DNA of 64,000 nt from Juglans regia (taxonomy: Eukaryota; Streptophyta; Magnoliopsida; Fagales; Juglandaceae). Numbering within the stretch: the first letter of the stretch is position 1; the number at the start of each line of letters is the position of its first letter. Position numbers and translations under genes: made by a program. Positions 13,419 through 25,163 of this stretch are shown here, one piece after another. The notes beneath the pieces were generated by a model. It made no database searches, was not told where the DNA came from, and saw nothing but the letters and a program-made list of their open reading frames with translations. The DNA lies in NCBI RefSeq assembly GCF_001411555.2, contig NC_049915.1, positions 20,121,424 to 20,185,423 on the forward strand, in the 5' to 3' direction.

Positions 13419-14502
13419 AATATATTGGCTTTAGAACACTTGGCAGAGCATGCAGATTTTTTTTTTAAACTTAATTAGTTCTTTCAGATTTTTGTATGCA
13501 CTTCATCAACCACATATATATAATTCTATCTAATATATACATCTATATGTATATATGTGTATAATTAACATAGACTCCATAAAATCTCCAATGGTATTGT
13601 TATGATCAGGATGTAATTTTTACACTCAACCATACAATCCAATTCAGCACTCAACTCATACAAAACCCACTGGTACTCATGAGTTAAGATAATAATGTTC
13701 GAGCCATGCACCGTAAATATAATTTCTTAAGATAATATCTCTTATACGCACCGCAACCCTAATAATATATAATGTTTAGTACTCATATATAGAGGCTCAA
13801 CAAGCGAGGTCGCCCTCAAAATTAGCATTAAAGCCCCCCTAATAAATTGGGTCATTAATTTTGCTTACTAGTGCTTAGTGATCAGTTGTTTTTGTCTGTC
13901 AAATGTTTGTGCATGACAAGACCACATTAATGGTATTATTATTAATTAGGGAACAGCTAGCTTAGCTTCTCAGTGGAGTGGTTGGCTTTTTATGTTGCCA
14001 TGTTTGATTCCCCAACAACCGGGTTTCCTCGTACATGTCTTAATTTGTTGTGTCTTAATTTCTTACTTATAATCATCGTGTCAATGTTTAGGCCAGTGAT
14101 GCCCGTGCATTAATATTTGGTGATTCTGGCCGGCCGGCCGGATACAAGGAAATATTCGATATCTTTTTAATTTAGTAGTACTGTACTGTTGTGAAATAGC
14201 GCATGATGCATATATATATGCTGGCTTTAGTCATGCATGAAATCGTGTGTTTGGTTACCGATAAAAAAGACGTAATTTGAATATATACTATAAATTAGAT
14301 TTGATTTCTAGGACTATTAATGACATTATACAGATCAACTATATATGTATGCCAGTTATACGTACGTAGCATTTGTACCAAATGATCGATCAGCCCCGCA
14401 AAGGGCATGCAATATTGCGGATAGTTTGTTTCCCAGGCCGGTCCTAGTGAGCATGACACCCAACCGAGCTGCATGATATGCGCGCGGGCGCACACAATAT
14501 AT

Positions 14503-14510
<8 letters not shown>

Positions 14511-14560
<50 letters not shown>
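14511..14560. repeat. (AT)25 microsatellite
   Basis: About 50 bp of uninterrupted AT dinucleotide repeat, preceded by shorter AT runs from 14,497. Confidence 0.95.
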
Positions 14561-14564
<4 letters not shown>

Positions 14565-15590
14565 TAATCTTTGTTGGGGTTGAAAATTGCAACCAATTTT
14601 AAAAATATTTAATTTTTTTAATTATTAATTTATTTAATTTTATCATATTTTACTATTCTACTTATTATATGTTTATTAATAATCATAGTCTTATCAAATT
14701 AATATATTATTAAGTCAAATTAATATATTAATTGTGATAAAATATGTGATAAAAAGAAATGGAGAGAGAAATAATTAATAAAATATGTATTTTATGTATG
14801 TATAGTAACTTTCAAATTTAAAAAAGATTTTGAAAGTCACTGTGGCTAAATTTCAAATATTTAGAATTTGACTAATCCAATATAAGCATATTTTACTATT
14901 TAATAACTAAATACTCATTGAATTTAGCTTTTAGGTAATCCAACAAAAGTGCTCTTATTGCTTCATATACGCGATTGAAGGAGAAGACTAATTTATTCTT
15001 ATTTTTAATTTCTATATATTTTATGATTTTCTCATAGTTTTTTTTTTTTTAATCAAATTAACCACTCGTCAATCTCATAAATATTAAATACCATTCGAGT
15101 ACGTGGCATATATATCATGATCATGTACTGCCAACTCTAGCTATCATCAGCTTATTACTTCGCTTTGAAGTCATTCAAATACCTGTTTATGTTAGGAATA
15201 ATAACTGAAAAGCTCAGAATTACACTAGTAACCAATCGATGCGCAGAAAGACAACATCTAGCTAAAAATACTAATTATATATATATATATAAGAAAAATA
15301 AGAACTTTTTTAATTTGTATAAACAGAAAAATAAGACTTTTAAAAGTGGTACGACCCCCTTTATTAATTTCTTTCAATTTTTTTTCTATTAACTAACTTG
15401 GCCGACTAATTAATATCGATTACGTACTATACGTACGTGGTAAAGTAGCTAGCTTGATTCCATCAACATGACTGGAACAAACTCATGTAGCCAAGTAGTG
15501 ATCCTAAACTCAAAATTAATGTCAATGACAATCACGCATACTGTAGTTAATTATTTTGCATCCACAAATATATACAAGTCTTAAATGTAT

Positions 15591-15607
15591 AAGTACTAAT
15601 GCTGATG
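15591..15607 (+). repeat. LINE target-site duplication, left copy
   Basis: 17 bp, matching 21,148-21,164 at 16 of 17 positions (T/C difference at the thirteenth base). Confidence 0.93.
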
Positions 15608-15747
15608 TAGAGTGTCCTCTCTGCTACGCGCTCTGGTGATTGGTGGAGGAGGAGTTTGTTATTCCGTTTTCTTTTCTGGTTTTCCAGATCTAGAACGGCG
15701 GTTGTGTACTCTCCATTCCTGCTTAACGGCGAGGTTGAGGAGGCGGT

Positions 15748-16965
15748 ATGGAGGAGCTGGAAGAGGTCTGGGAACGTCTTAAGCTGAACGAGGAGGAGAA
15801 TGTGCCGATTTCGATCAATGTAGGGGAAGAATTCCTGTCAAAGGCAAAACGAAGCTTGGTGGGAAAAATTATAGTTGACAGAACGATCGGGAAGGAAGTT
15901 GTGAGGCGAACTATGGAGAAAATTTGGAGCGTAGGGAAACCTCTGGTGTTTCATGAATTCAGAGCAAATTGCTTCATCATTATGTTTATTAATTCCGCTG
16001 ATAGAAACAGAGTTTTGCGAGGTAAGCCATGGCTCTTTGATAATCACTTGTTTGTCTTGAAACTGTTTGATGGTTTTACTCAACCAAACAAAATCAACTT
16101 TGAAGAGGAGGAGTTTTGGATTCAGCTTCATAATCTACCTCTTGCCTGTATGAGTAAGTCTGTTGGGGAGTTGATAGGGAGGTCTGTGGGGGAAGTGGTG
16201 GACGTAGACGTGATGGAGGATGGGTTGGGATGGGGAAGATTCATGAGGGTCCGTGTAGTGTGTGATCTGAGAAAGGCAGTGGCTAGAGGACGTACAGTTA
16301 ACTTACTAGGAAGGAATATGTGGGTGCCTCTTACTTATGAGAAGCTGCCAAGGATATGCTTCAAATGTGGAAGGATTCTTCACTCTGAGGAAGGATGTTT
16401 GGCAGTTTCGGGTGAGGAAGGAGGTCAGTTTAGGCCGTGGCTGAGAGCAGGTTTGAGTAAAAACTTTAAATCCGTAGGGTGGTGGAAGAAAGGGACTGAG
16501 TCAGATGATAGTGGTTACTAGGAACACTCTGAGGCTTCGGGGGAAAGGGATGAAAGGATTGAGAAGGAGGATAGGGAGGATTCAGTAGAGGTAATCTCAG
16601 AACAGCTTCCTATGGTCACTAAGGGGGAAGGGGGTGTGGAGGGAGTTCAATGTGTGAGTGACTTCTCAAAGAAGAATGAGTTAGTGCATATTGAAGGAGA
16701 AGAGGCACAGTCTGGGGAGAGGTTAGCTAAGGAAAATATGGAACCTCAGAAACGTGGTTTGTGGAAGAGGAGAGCTCGTGAAAAAATGGCATCAAGTCTG
16801 ACTGTGAATTCAAGAGTGGGAAGAAAGAGAACTTGTAAGGTGTTGGAGGAGGTGAATGGGGTGTTGGAGAGGAATTGTAGGTTGAAATGTGAAGGGGAGG
16901 AGGGCAATCTTGATTCTGAAACTGAGTTGGCGGTGGCTGGTTTCCAGTCCCGCCAAGCCCAATGA
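15748..16965 (+). pseudogene. LINE ORF1 (DUF4283 plus CCHC zinc knuckle), one in-frame stop
   Basis: ORF1 encodes the RNA-binding protein that coats LINE RNA. The first 257 codons (15,748-16,521) carry the DUF4283-type domain typical of plant L1 ORF1. A zinc knuckle follows near residues 207-220 (CFKCGRILHSEEGC, i.e. C-x2-C-x4-H-x4-C). A TAG at 16,519-16,521 interrupts the frame, but the same frame stays open to 16,965 with a Glu/Lys-rich tail. A single nonsense mutation therefore separates the two halves; the undamaged protein would be about 405 residues. The terminal TGA overlaps the ORF2 start as ATGA at 16,962-16,965. Confidence 0.88.
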
Positions 16966-19900
16966 ATCTCATTAGTTGGAACTGCCGAGGGCTTGGGAAC
17001 CCTCGGACAGTTCGAGTTCTCCATCTATTGGTGGAGGAAAAGAAGCCCAACTTGGTTTTTCTCATTGAAACCAAGCTTAGATCAATTGAATTGGAGGTGA
17101 TTAGAAGGAAATTATGCTTTGAAGGATGTTTTGTTGTGGATGCCGTGGGGAGAAAAGGGGGTTTGGCTTTGTTATGGAAGCAAGACGAGATGGTGGAAAT
17201 TTTTAACTACTCCCAAAGACACATTAGTGCCTGGTTTCAGGTGGAAGGGATGGTTGATAGGTGTTTTCTAACGGGTTTTTATGGGCACCACGAAACTGCT
17301 AAGAGGCAGGGATCTTGGAGTTTGCTCAATCAGTTATCACCTGGTGAGCAGGCCCCTTGGTGTGTTTTTGGAGACTTTAACGAAATCATCTCACAAGATG
17401 AAAAGAGAGGGGGTAAACTGAGGGATGAAAGGCAGATGGAGTTATTTAGGGAGGTGTTGATGGGAAATTCTCTGGATGATGTGGGCTGTAAGGGGGACTG
17501 GTTTACTTGGAGTAATAAACGCTCTGATGACACCTTTACCAAAGAAAGACTGGACAGGTTTGTTGCTAATCCCAAGTGGTTTTTGTGCTTTAAAGGGGCT
17601 GAGGTGGAGGTTCTTGCTGGGAGAAGTTCTGACCATAGACCTGTGCAACTGAGTTGGAAAGCACCCCTGACTCTGAATAGGAAAAAACAATTTCTATTCA
17701 GGTTTGAGGCTAGTTGGGTAAAGGAGGAGGGGTGTGAGAGGCTGATTGCTGAAGAATGGGGAAAATGTGGTGGTGTTTTCGAATCAATTGACAATGTACA
17801 TCAGTTATTAAAGGGGTGCAGCGGGTCTCTCTCAAATTGGGCCAACTTTAGAAGAAAAAACAGATTTATGGAGATTAATGAGTTGTCAAGTGAGTTAAAG
17901 AAGTTGCAAGATGTGGAGGGGCCTCATAATTCTGAAAATATAAAGCTTCTACAAAAGAAAGTGGGATCTTTGTTAGAGTTGGAGGATTTGAAATGGAGGC
18001 AGAGGGCTAAGTGTAACTGGTATAATTTGGGTGACAAAAATACCAAATTCTTCCATGCTTGCGCCTCACAGAGAAAGAAGAAAAATAGCATTAAGTCTGT
18101 GGTAGATTCTGACCTAAAGGAATGGGTGGATCCAGCCGGTATTGTGGGTGCTTTCCAAAATCATTTCAAACATGTTTTTAGCTCCACCAATCCTTCTACA
18201 GCCGAGGTTGAAGCTTGTTTACATGCTGTGCAGCCAAGTGTCACAAAGGTAATGAATGATAGACTTTTAAAAGATTTTACTAAGGAAGAAGTAGAGGTGG
18301 CTCTCAACCAGATTGGGGCTTTAAAGGCCCCAGGTCCTGATGGGTTTGGGGCTATTTTTTTTCATAACTATTGGGGCATTGTGGGGGTGGAAGTGTGTGC
18401 AGCAATATTAAAAGTCTTGAGGGGTGGTAGCATGGGAGAGTCTATTAACAATACATTTTTAGCTCTCATTCCCAAGAAAAAAGAACCCAAAGCTGTTACT
18501 GATTTTAGGCCTATTAGCCTTTGCAATGTCTTGTATAAGATTATTGCAAAGACGTTGGCTAATAGACTTAAACTAGTCTTGGATGATATTATCTCTGGAA
18601 GTCAGAGTGCTTTTATTCCTGGGAGAATCATCACTGACAATGTGATGGTGGCTTATGAGGTCCTACACACAATGAAGGCAAGGGGGCAGAGAAAAGTAGG
18701 GCAGATGGCTATCAAGTTAGATATGTCTAAGGCGTACGATAGGGTGGAGTGGGTTTTTTTGGAAACCATGATGCTAAAGCTGGGTTTTGAGAAAAGATGG
18801 GTTGATTTGATTATGGGCTGTGTTAAATCAGTCTCTTATGCAATCTTGGTGAATGGAGAACCTGGAAAAAAATTCATTCCTTCTCGAGGGCTTAGGCAAG
18901 GGGATCCTCTATCCCCTTACCTTTTCTTGCTATGTGTGGAAGGCTTTAGCTCTTTGCTAGAACATGCTGAAAGTAGAGGAGATTTTAAAGGGGTCAAAGT
19001 GGCTGGAAGAGGGTTGAGAATCTCCCACCTTCTTTTTGCTGATGACTGCCTTATTTTTGGGAAAGCAAACATAGAAGAATGGAGAAGGCTCAATAGAGAA
19101 AAAACTGCAATATCTATGAAGCGGCTTCAGGCCAGTGCATTAATAGAGAAAAAACTGCAATTTTCTTTAGCTCAAATGTGAAGTTGGAGTTGCGGCAACA
19201 GCTATTGAAGGAAGTAGGAGCTTGCAGCAGCAGTAGTTATGAGAAATACTTGGGTTTACCAGCAATGGTGGGAAGATCTAAATACAAAGCCTTTAGAGGA
19301 ATCAAAGAAAAAGTTTTGCAGAAGCTTAATGGGTGGAAAAATCATTTTTTATCTTTCCCTGGGAAAGAGGTACTCCTAAAAGCTGTTGTACAGGCCATCC
19401 CTACGTATCATATGAGTGTATTCAAGCTACCTGTGAAGCTATGCAAGGAATTGGCTGGGATGATGGCTCGGTTTTGGTGGGGTCATATGCAGAATGATAA
19501 GAAAAATTCACTGGAGAAGTTGGGATAAGATGGGACTGCCTAAGGATAGAGGTGGGTTGGGTTTCAGAAATTTGGAGTGCTTCAATCAAGCTATGTTAGC
19601 TAAACAGGGGTGGAGAATATTGTCTAACCCATCCTCTTTGGTTGCAAAGGTCCTAAAAGAGAAATATTTCAGAAATTCTGACTTGTTGGAGGCTAGATTG
19701 GGGTACAGGCCTTCTCTGATTTGGAGAAGTATTAGGGGGGCTTTGGACTTGTTGAAGGATGGGATGGTATGGAGGGTGGGAAATGGGAAGAGTGTGAGAA
19801 TTTGGGGGGATAGATGGGTTCCAAAACCTTCTTCTTTCTGTATTCAATCCCCGGCCAAAATTCTCAGTCCAAACTCTCGAGTGTGTGACTTGTTGATTGA

Positions 19901-21101
19901 AGGGGGTCAAGGGTGGAATGTAGAGTTGGTAAGGGCTGTTCTCAATCAAGAAGAAGCTGACTTGGTGTGTAGTATCCCAGTTAGCTTAACTTGCCTCCCC
20001 GATAGAAGAATGTGGTTTTACACTAAAAATGGGACCTTTTCAGTAAGGAGTGCATACCATCTAGAAATGGAAAGGAAAATAAGGGAGAAGGGGCAGGTTT
20101 CTAAGATGAATAATTTGAAAGGTGTATGGAGAAAGGTTTGGAGCTTGAATGTTCCAGGTGTGGTGAAAACTTTTCTATGGATAGCTTTAAATGAATGTCT
20201 CCCAACCAGGAAAAACTTATTCATGAGGAAGATCTGTGATTCTCAGCTCTGTCCTGTTTGCATGAGGGAAGTGGAGACTGTAGAGCATGTGCTGTGGGGT
20301 TGTTGTGCTGCGGCTGATGTATGGCTGGAGTTTCCTGCTACCATCCAGAAGAGACACGGGCTAGAGAGGGACTTCCTGGTGCTATGGGATTCTATTTGTA
20401 AGAGAGTTTCTATAGAAGAGTTGGAATGGATGGCTGTCACTATGAGGGATATATGGATGCGTAGGAACAGGTTTGTTTTTTAACAAACTTTTATGAATCC
20501 AAGTCAACTCATACAAGGGGCAAGAAGAAGTTTGGAGATGTTCCAGCAGGCTCAAGAGGGGACCAATGTAGCGTTTCATCCTCAAAGTGTGGTGAGAAAA
20601 CAAGTCAGATGGAAGGCACCAACAGATTTTAGAGTAAAGCTGAATTTGGATGCTGCTGTGGATTTGAAGAATAGCAAAATGGGGGCTGGTATCATCATCC
20701 GAGATTCCATGAGGGAAGTTCAGGTTTCTTTATGCATGAGTAAGGTGGGTTTTTTTAAGCCAATTGTGGCTGAGATTCTGGCGTTGTGGAGGGCAGTGGA
20801 GTTGTGTGTGGAGTTGAATATGACCAATGTCATCTTTGAAGGAGACGCGTTGGTTGTGGTACAGGCCGTGAACTGCAGTGAAGACTTGTGTTCCTGGTAT
20901 GGACATTTGATTGATGATATTAGATCTTTCTTTGTTAATAGAGAGGGGTGGGATATTATACATGTTCATAGGGAAGGTAATAAGGTAGCTCACAAATTGG
21001 CTAAATTGACTTTATCTTCTATAGAGGAAGTAGTCTGGATTGAAGAATTCCCTGAGAAAGTGCGAAGGGAGTTGTTGTTTGACACTCTTTGTAATGGTTA
21101 A
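16962..21101 (+). pseudogene. LINE ORF2 polyprotein (endonuclease, reverse transcriptase, RNase H), broken
   Basis: The gene reads in one direction for about 1,380 codons. The AP-endonuclease domain comes first (SWNCRGLGNPRT, ETKL, GDFNEI, RLDRF, SSDHRP; about residues 1-230). The reverse transcriptase follows (LDMSKAYDRVEW, GLRQGDPLSPYLF, FADDCLIF), then a zf-RVT region, and RNase H ends the protein (LNLDAAVD, FEGDALVVV, HVHREGNKVAHKLAKL; about 20,640-21,000). Three lesions are visible: a 17-bp insertion near 19,093-19,109 that copies sequence about 48 bp downstream and shifts frame; one extra A in the A-run at 19,503-19,507; and a TAA stop at 20,481-20,483 with the frame continuing after it. 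The catalytic aspartates of the RT are intact in sequence. Confidence 0.93.
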
Positions 21102-21147
21102 ATGGTGAAATGAAGTATACGTTTTTACAGTCAAAAAAAAAAAAAAA

Positions 21148-21164
21148 AAGTACTAATGCCGATG
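21148..21164 (+). repeat. LINE target-site duplication, right copy
   Basis: Begins in the last two A of the tail and reads AAGTACTAATGCCGATG. It pairs with 15,591-15,607. Confidence 0.93.
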
Positions 21165-21532
21165 GCCAGTTCCGACCAATTTCACCGATTAAATATATAC
21201 GAGAATCAAAGAAAATAAAATAGGTATGCAGCTCCTAATTCAAGAAGATCAGCTTTTCAGTTTAGAACCAGAGCTCTCTAGCCAAGGAGATTAGAAGAAT
21301 AGTTTTAATTAAAGGTTATAAAAATGAAAAATAAAACTTGGAGACACGGGATCGAACAGCGCCCACGTTCCCCTCATATCTTTCTTCCTATATATATTAA
21401 ATATGCGGGCGCACACACTCTCTCTCTCATGTGGCATTATTGACAAAATGATGTGTACCTCTCCAAGTAATAAATTTAGCCCCTTTCCTCTCTTGTGAGC
21501 CTCCATAAATACTCGTATTCTCCTTGCCCTAG

Positions 21533-21534
<2 letters not shown>

Positions 21535-21567
<33 letters not shown>
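21535..21567 (+). repeat. (CT)n tract upstream of PLATZ
   Basis: A pyrimidine dinucleotide repeat of about 30 bp, 80-110 bp before the PLATZ start codon. CT tracts are common near plant transcription starts and in 5' UTRs, so it may be transcribed. A second CT tract opens intron 1 (21,651-21,669). Confidence 0.85.
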
Positions 21568-21568
<1 letters not shown>

Positions 21569-21635
21569 GATTCACACCGGCCCCTACGTTTGAAAGGTGC
21601 AGCTCAAAGGGGCTCTGTCGACTCTGAAACTGTTT

Positions 21636-21641
21636 ATGTGA
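21636..21641 (+). promoter_or_regulatory. Minimal start-stop uORF before PLATZ
   Basis: ATG TGA at 21,636-21,641 is an initiation codon followed at once by a stop, two bases before the PLATZ ATG at 21,644. Start-stop elements are known to stall ribosomes and lower translation of the main frame. This applies only if transcription starts upstream of 21,636, which the exon structure implies. Confidence 0.5.
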
Positions 21642-21643
21642 TC

Positions 21644-22790
21644 ATGGTATGCTCTCTCTCTCTCTCTCGTAAAGTTTTTATATTGGGAGATATTCATAGT
21701 TGGTTTTGGTTTTGATGGCGCATACAGGGAATTCAGAAGCCTGCATGGTTGGAAGCCCTCTACGCGCAAAAGTTCTTTGTTGGGTGTTCCTACCACGAAA
21801 CAGCAAAGAAGAATGAGAAAAATATATGCTGTTTGGATTGTTGTACAAGTATTTGCCCCCATTGTTTGCCTTCACATCGATTCCATCGACTTCTTCAGGT
21901 TCGTCGTTATGTATATCATGATGTTGTCAGGCTCGAAGACCTTCAGAAGCTCATAGACTGCTCCAACGTTCAGGTTACCCAAGTTAAACAGAAGTTAATA
22001 ATTCCAATTATAATTCCAACATATATATATATATTGCTAATTTTGCTGAAGCTCCATTAGGCTTATACAATCAATAGTGCCAAAGTTGTGTTTATCAAGA
22101 AGAGACCTCAAAACAGGCAATTTAAGGGGTCCGGGAACTATTGCACTTCTTGTGACAGAAGCCTCCAAGAACCCTTTATCCATTGTTCTCTAGGGTGCAA
22201 GGTAATCTGGTGATGGAGTACGTTCTATATAATACGGTTAGATTAATTATAATTAATAAAGTATTTTCATGATTTAATTAATTTCTTAGACATGCATATA
22301 TATATATATATATATCCAATTAATTATTAAGGTTATACACTAAAAAATGATAACATGCTCCTATACGTAGAAAGGAAAATTTCGTTTTTTGATTCCGAAT
22401 CATGTATATATGTAGGTGGATTTTGTGCTGAAGCACTGTAAGGACCTCTCTCCATACCTGAGGACATGCAATTCTCTACAACTAAGCCCCGACTTCTTGA
22501 TCCCACATGAAGACATGGGAGACGAGGAGATGACAAATGAGACACCTCATTCCACAATTGTGGACTCATGTGAGTACGAACCGATGATGAGCACGTCTTC
22601 GACGGGCTCATCAGGATCCGAGAATATGAGTCATCTGGCATACACTCAGAATAATATCGTCAGGAAGAAAAGAAGCGGACTTTATCTGTGTGCAAGATCG
22701 GCTAATAGGGTTTCTGATCACGAGGATAACATGGGTACCAGCATGAGTAGTAGAAGAAAGGGCATCCCGCACAGATCTCCTTTGTGTTAA
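21644..22790 (+). CDS. PLATZ family zinc-dependent DNA-binding protein
   Basis: Four exons: 21,644-21,646 (ATG only), 21,728-21,973, 22,061-22,201 and 22,416-22,790, all with GT-AG introns in phase 0, giving 254 residues. PLATZ proteins are plant-specific nuclear factors that bind A/T-rich DNA and usually repress transcription. The first zinc site is complete: C21-x2-H24-x11-C36-x2-C39-x4-C44-x2-C47-x3-H51-x2-H54. The second, in exon 3, reads C-x2-C-x10-C-x3-C (CTSCDRSLQEPFIHCSLGC). The C-terminal part is Ser-rich (STSSTGSSGSENMS) with basic clusters (VRKKRSGLY, SRRKGIPHRSPLC) suited to nuclear import. The start is chosen because exon 2 opens GIQKPAWLEALYAQKFF, the usual PLATZ N-terminus needing only a Met. 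A young LINE lies directly upstream. Length and motifs look intact and functional. Confidence 0.93.
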
Positions 22791-22925
22791 TTAGACAAAA
22801 CCAAAGATCACATCTTATCATCATATATGACTAGTATACAATGGTTTTTAATTTTATTTGATAATTTGACTGAATCCTTCAACAAATTAATGCCCTAGAT
22901 CTTTCTTTCTCTGAAAGTTGAATCT

Positions 22926-22927
<2 letters not shown>

Positions 22928-22958
<31 letters not shown>
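22928..22958. repeat. (AT)n microsatellite
   Basis: About 31 bp of AT repeat 140 bp downstream of the PLATZ stop codon. Confidence 0.9.
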
Positions 22959-22960
<2 letters not shown>

Positions 22961-24012
22961 GTTAATTTAGTCGCTTGGTCGGGGGTTTTGTCTTAATTGG
23001 CATCACGTGATTCCCAATTCCAAGTTATGGTCTGTACATTAATTTACTTATAAGGTAACTTCTTCAATATAACATAATATAATATATTTATTAATAACGT
23101 TATTAATTGAGGTCCTGAATTAGAGTGTCTGTTGATGATCTGTACCACACTGCATGACATGTAATTGGTTAATTAGTACAGGCCAGATTCATTTGCACAA
23201 GTTTTATTTTATATTTGGTATATTTATTCAATGTGTACTGCAAAGTCATTTTGTAAGCGCCAAAAATACAAGGACGAACAGGGAACATGTGAATTGTCCT
23301 GCCTGTGCCTATATATCTATATATATATATATATATATATATATAATCTTTGTCGCCTTGTCATGATGGAGGTACTAAAGGCGTTTCCGCCAACTTTGAC
23401 TACTACAACGTCGCCATCACTGATGATCTTGAGAGAAAGAGAGAGAGAGAGTAATTTGACCAGTCAATCATCCACAGTTTTAACAGCAATGATATATACA
23501 AAGAGAATATGGACGAAAAGGTAACTATGTATGAATAATATATCATTTATGATTGTTTCTGATCTGTAAAGCGTTTTTTCTTTTCTTTTTTGTCAGGAAA
23601 AAGGAGAAGGAACAGAGATTCGAGTGTACTAGTGATTTCCGTTAATATTGCTGTATATTTAAGGACCCCATTGTGCTATATACTCCTTAATTTACTGATC
23701 TTCAGAGTCATGAGTAATCTGATATATATTATTTGTTATATAATTAATGAATATATGGAACGTAGGTAGGTCATGATGAGTCTTTAATTTCGATCGCACT
23801 AGCTTTGGCCTTTGCTTGGACTACTCATGCATATCTATGGACCATTATTAGTACTTATGGTCCTCTGTCGACTTGGTATGGGTCATCTAACATTTGTCTC
23901 CATACATCACATTAATCATGTTAATTTCTTGTATCGCGCGTGCATGCAGGGCGGGGTTAAACAAATTTAATTACTTACTTTTAATTTACGGCCTCTCGCA
24001 TGAAAAGTTTAA

Positions 24013-24185
24013 GAGAAATTCTATTTGCAGTTTTGAAGTGGAGACTGCATGTGCAGGCACATGTTTAAATGAGAGAAAACATTATTTTAGGAGGGATAAT
24101 TTTATAATTTTAAAAAATTTTAAAGTTAAAATAACCTAGGCCTGCACATGCAGTCCTCAAGTAGGGACTGTACCTAACATTGCTC
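24013..24185. mobile_element. Mutator-type MITE with perfect 9-bp TSD
   Basis: 173 bp bounded by AAAGTTTAA at 24,004-24,012 and 24,186-24,194. The ends are inverted copies: GAGAAATTCTATTTGCAGT against GAGCAATGTTAGGTACAGT on the other strand. The subterminal 16-bp words GACTGCATGTGCAGGC and its complement are perfect. A 9-bp duplication with GAG-starting inverted ends is characteristic of Mutator-like elements. No coding capacity. Confidence 0.88.
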
Positions 24186-24276
24186 AAAGTTTAATAGGCC
24201 AGCTTGGAGTACTACTGATTAATACTGATGATCACGCATGTACGTAAAACATTAATTATGAACATTGATTTGCTAT

Positions 24277-24307
<31 letters not shown>

Positions 24308-25163
24308 ATTGCATTGATCATCGAACTGAATTACGTACGTACATAAATCTTTGGCTCAAATATTTTCTCCTACTTATGCTTTTTTCTCATAATTATACGA
24401 CACTACGTATAACCTGCATCCTCATGCACGAGTACTGTCTACGTGCGGGCCATTCGATCGGCAAGCGTTGAACACCAAACATGAATTTGAATTCAACAGT
24501 TGAGTAAGCGAAAACCATTTACTGTACTTTTGTTTACTACTTTGAGATACGATGTTCCATGTATGACTAGTACTGATCTTTATTAGATTCTTAATTAATT
24601 ATATATGTATATCTAAACTCTAAATTATTAAAAGCCGAAACCCTAGCCAGCCTCGTAATGGACGGTCTCAGGCCGGCCAATACTCTTGCTACGTACTTGA
24701 GATTCGGCCCATCACTATTGGTAATTAATTAATATGTTTGGGCTACTAAAACTGTCCTTGATCTGGGTCAGGTGATCATCGGCCATCATGTACGTTGGCT
24801 CTTTAATTTTTGCTTGCAATTAATCTGTTTAGCGTGGGCTTGTTTTACATATATATATACATGTCCCGCGTGGTCAAAGCCGGGTCGGTGTTGGATTTCC
24901 AGCATTCTATATTTGCAGTTGAAATTAAGCATGCATGTACGTATACCTGTGTGGTCTGAGTTTTGACTGATAATTACAAATTAAAAAAAGAGTACTTGGA
25001 GTCTGGAGAGCTCCGATCATTAGTTACATTTATATTTCATTTCCTGATCATAAGGTCATTATATATGAATCGACATTAATAGCAAATTTACCAATCCTTA
25101 TTTTCAAGTTTAAATTATCTCCTAACTCCCCTTTTAATAAGTACAATATTTTGTTATTGCTTG

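Larger units (their letters stand above)
12701..15590. other. Intergenic DNA with MITE and microsatellite
   Basis: No gene is supported. The stretch holds a degraded MITE (13,235-13,418), a 50-bp AT repeat (14,511-14,560) and very AT-rich DNA from about 14,580 to 15,060. It ends at the LINE target-site duplication. Confidence 0.6.
15608..21147 (+). mobile_element. Full-length L1-type LINE retrotransposon with target-site duplication
   Basis: A 5.5-kb non-LTR element is bounded by 17-bp direct repeats at 15,591-15,607 and 21,148-21,164 (AAGTACTAATGC[T/C]GATG, one mismatch). It ends in a run of about 17 A (21,133-21,149, its last bases shared with the duplication). Order: 5' UTR of 140 bp, ORF1 with DUF4283-like domain and zinc knuckle, ORF2 with endonuclease, reverse transcriptase, zf-RVT region and C-terminal RNase H, a short 3' UTR and the A tail. 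The TSD, tail and only four coding lesions indicate a relatively recent insertion. It lies in the same orientation as the PLATZ gene, whose start codon is 480 bp downstream. Confidence 0.95.
22791..25158. other. Intergenic DNA 3' of PLATZ
   Basis: AT-rich sequence with no supported gene. It holds AT repeats (22,928-22,958; 23,317-23,344; 24,279-24,303), a GA run near 23,434-23,450 and a Mutator-type MITE at 24,013-24,185. It ends at the copia target duplication. Confidence 0.6.

Noticed and set aside
17330..17794. Long antisense open frames across the LINE
   Set aside because: They lie opposite the endonuclease region of ORF2 and reflect its codon composition.
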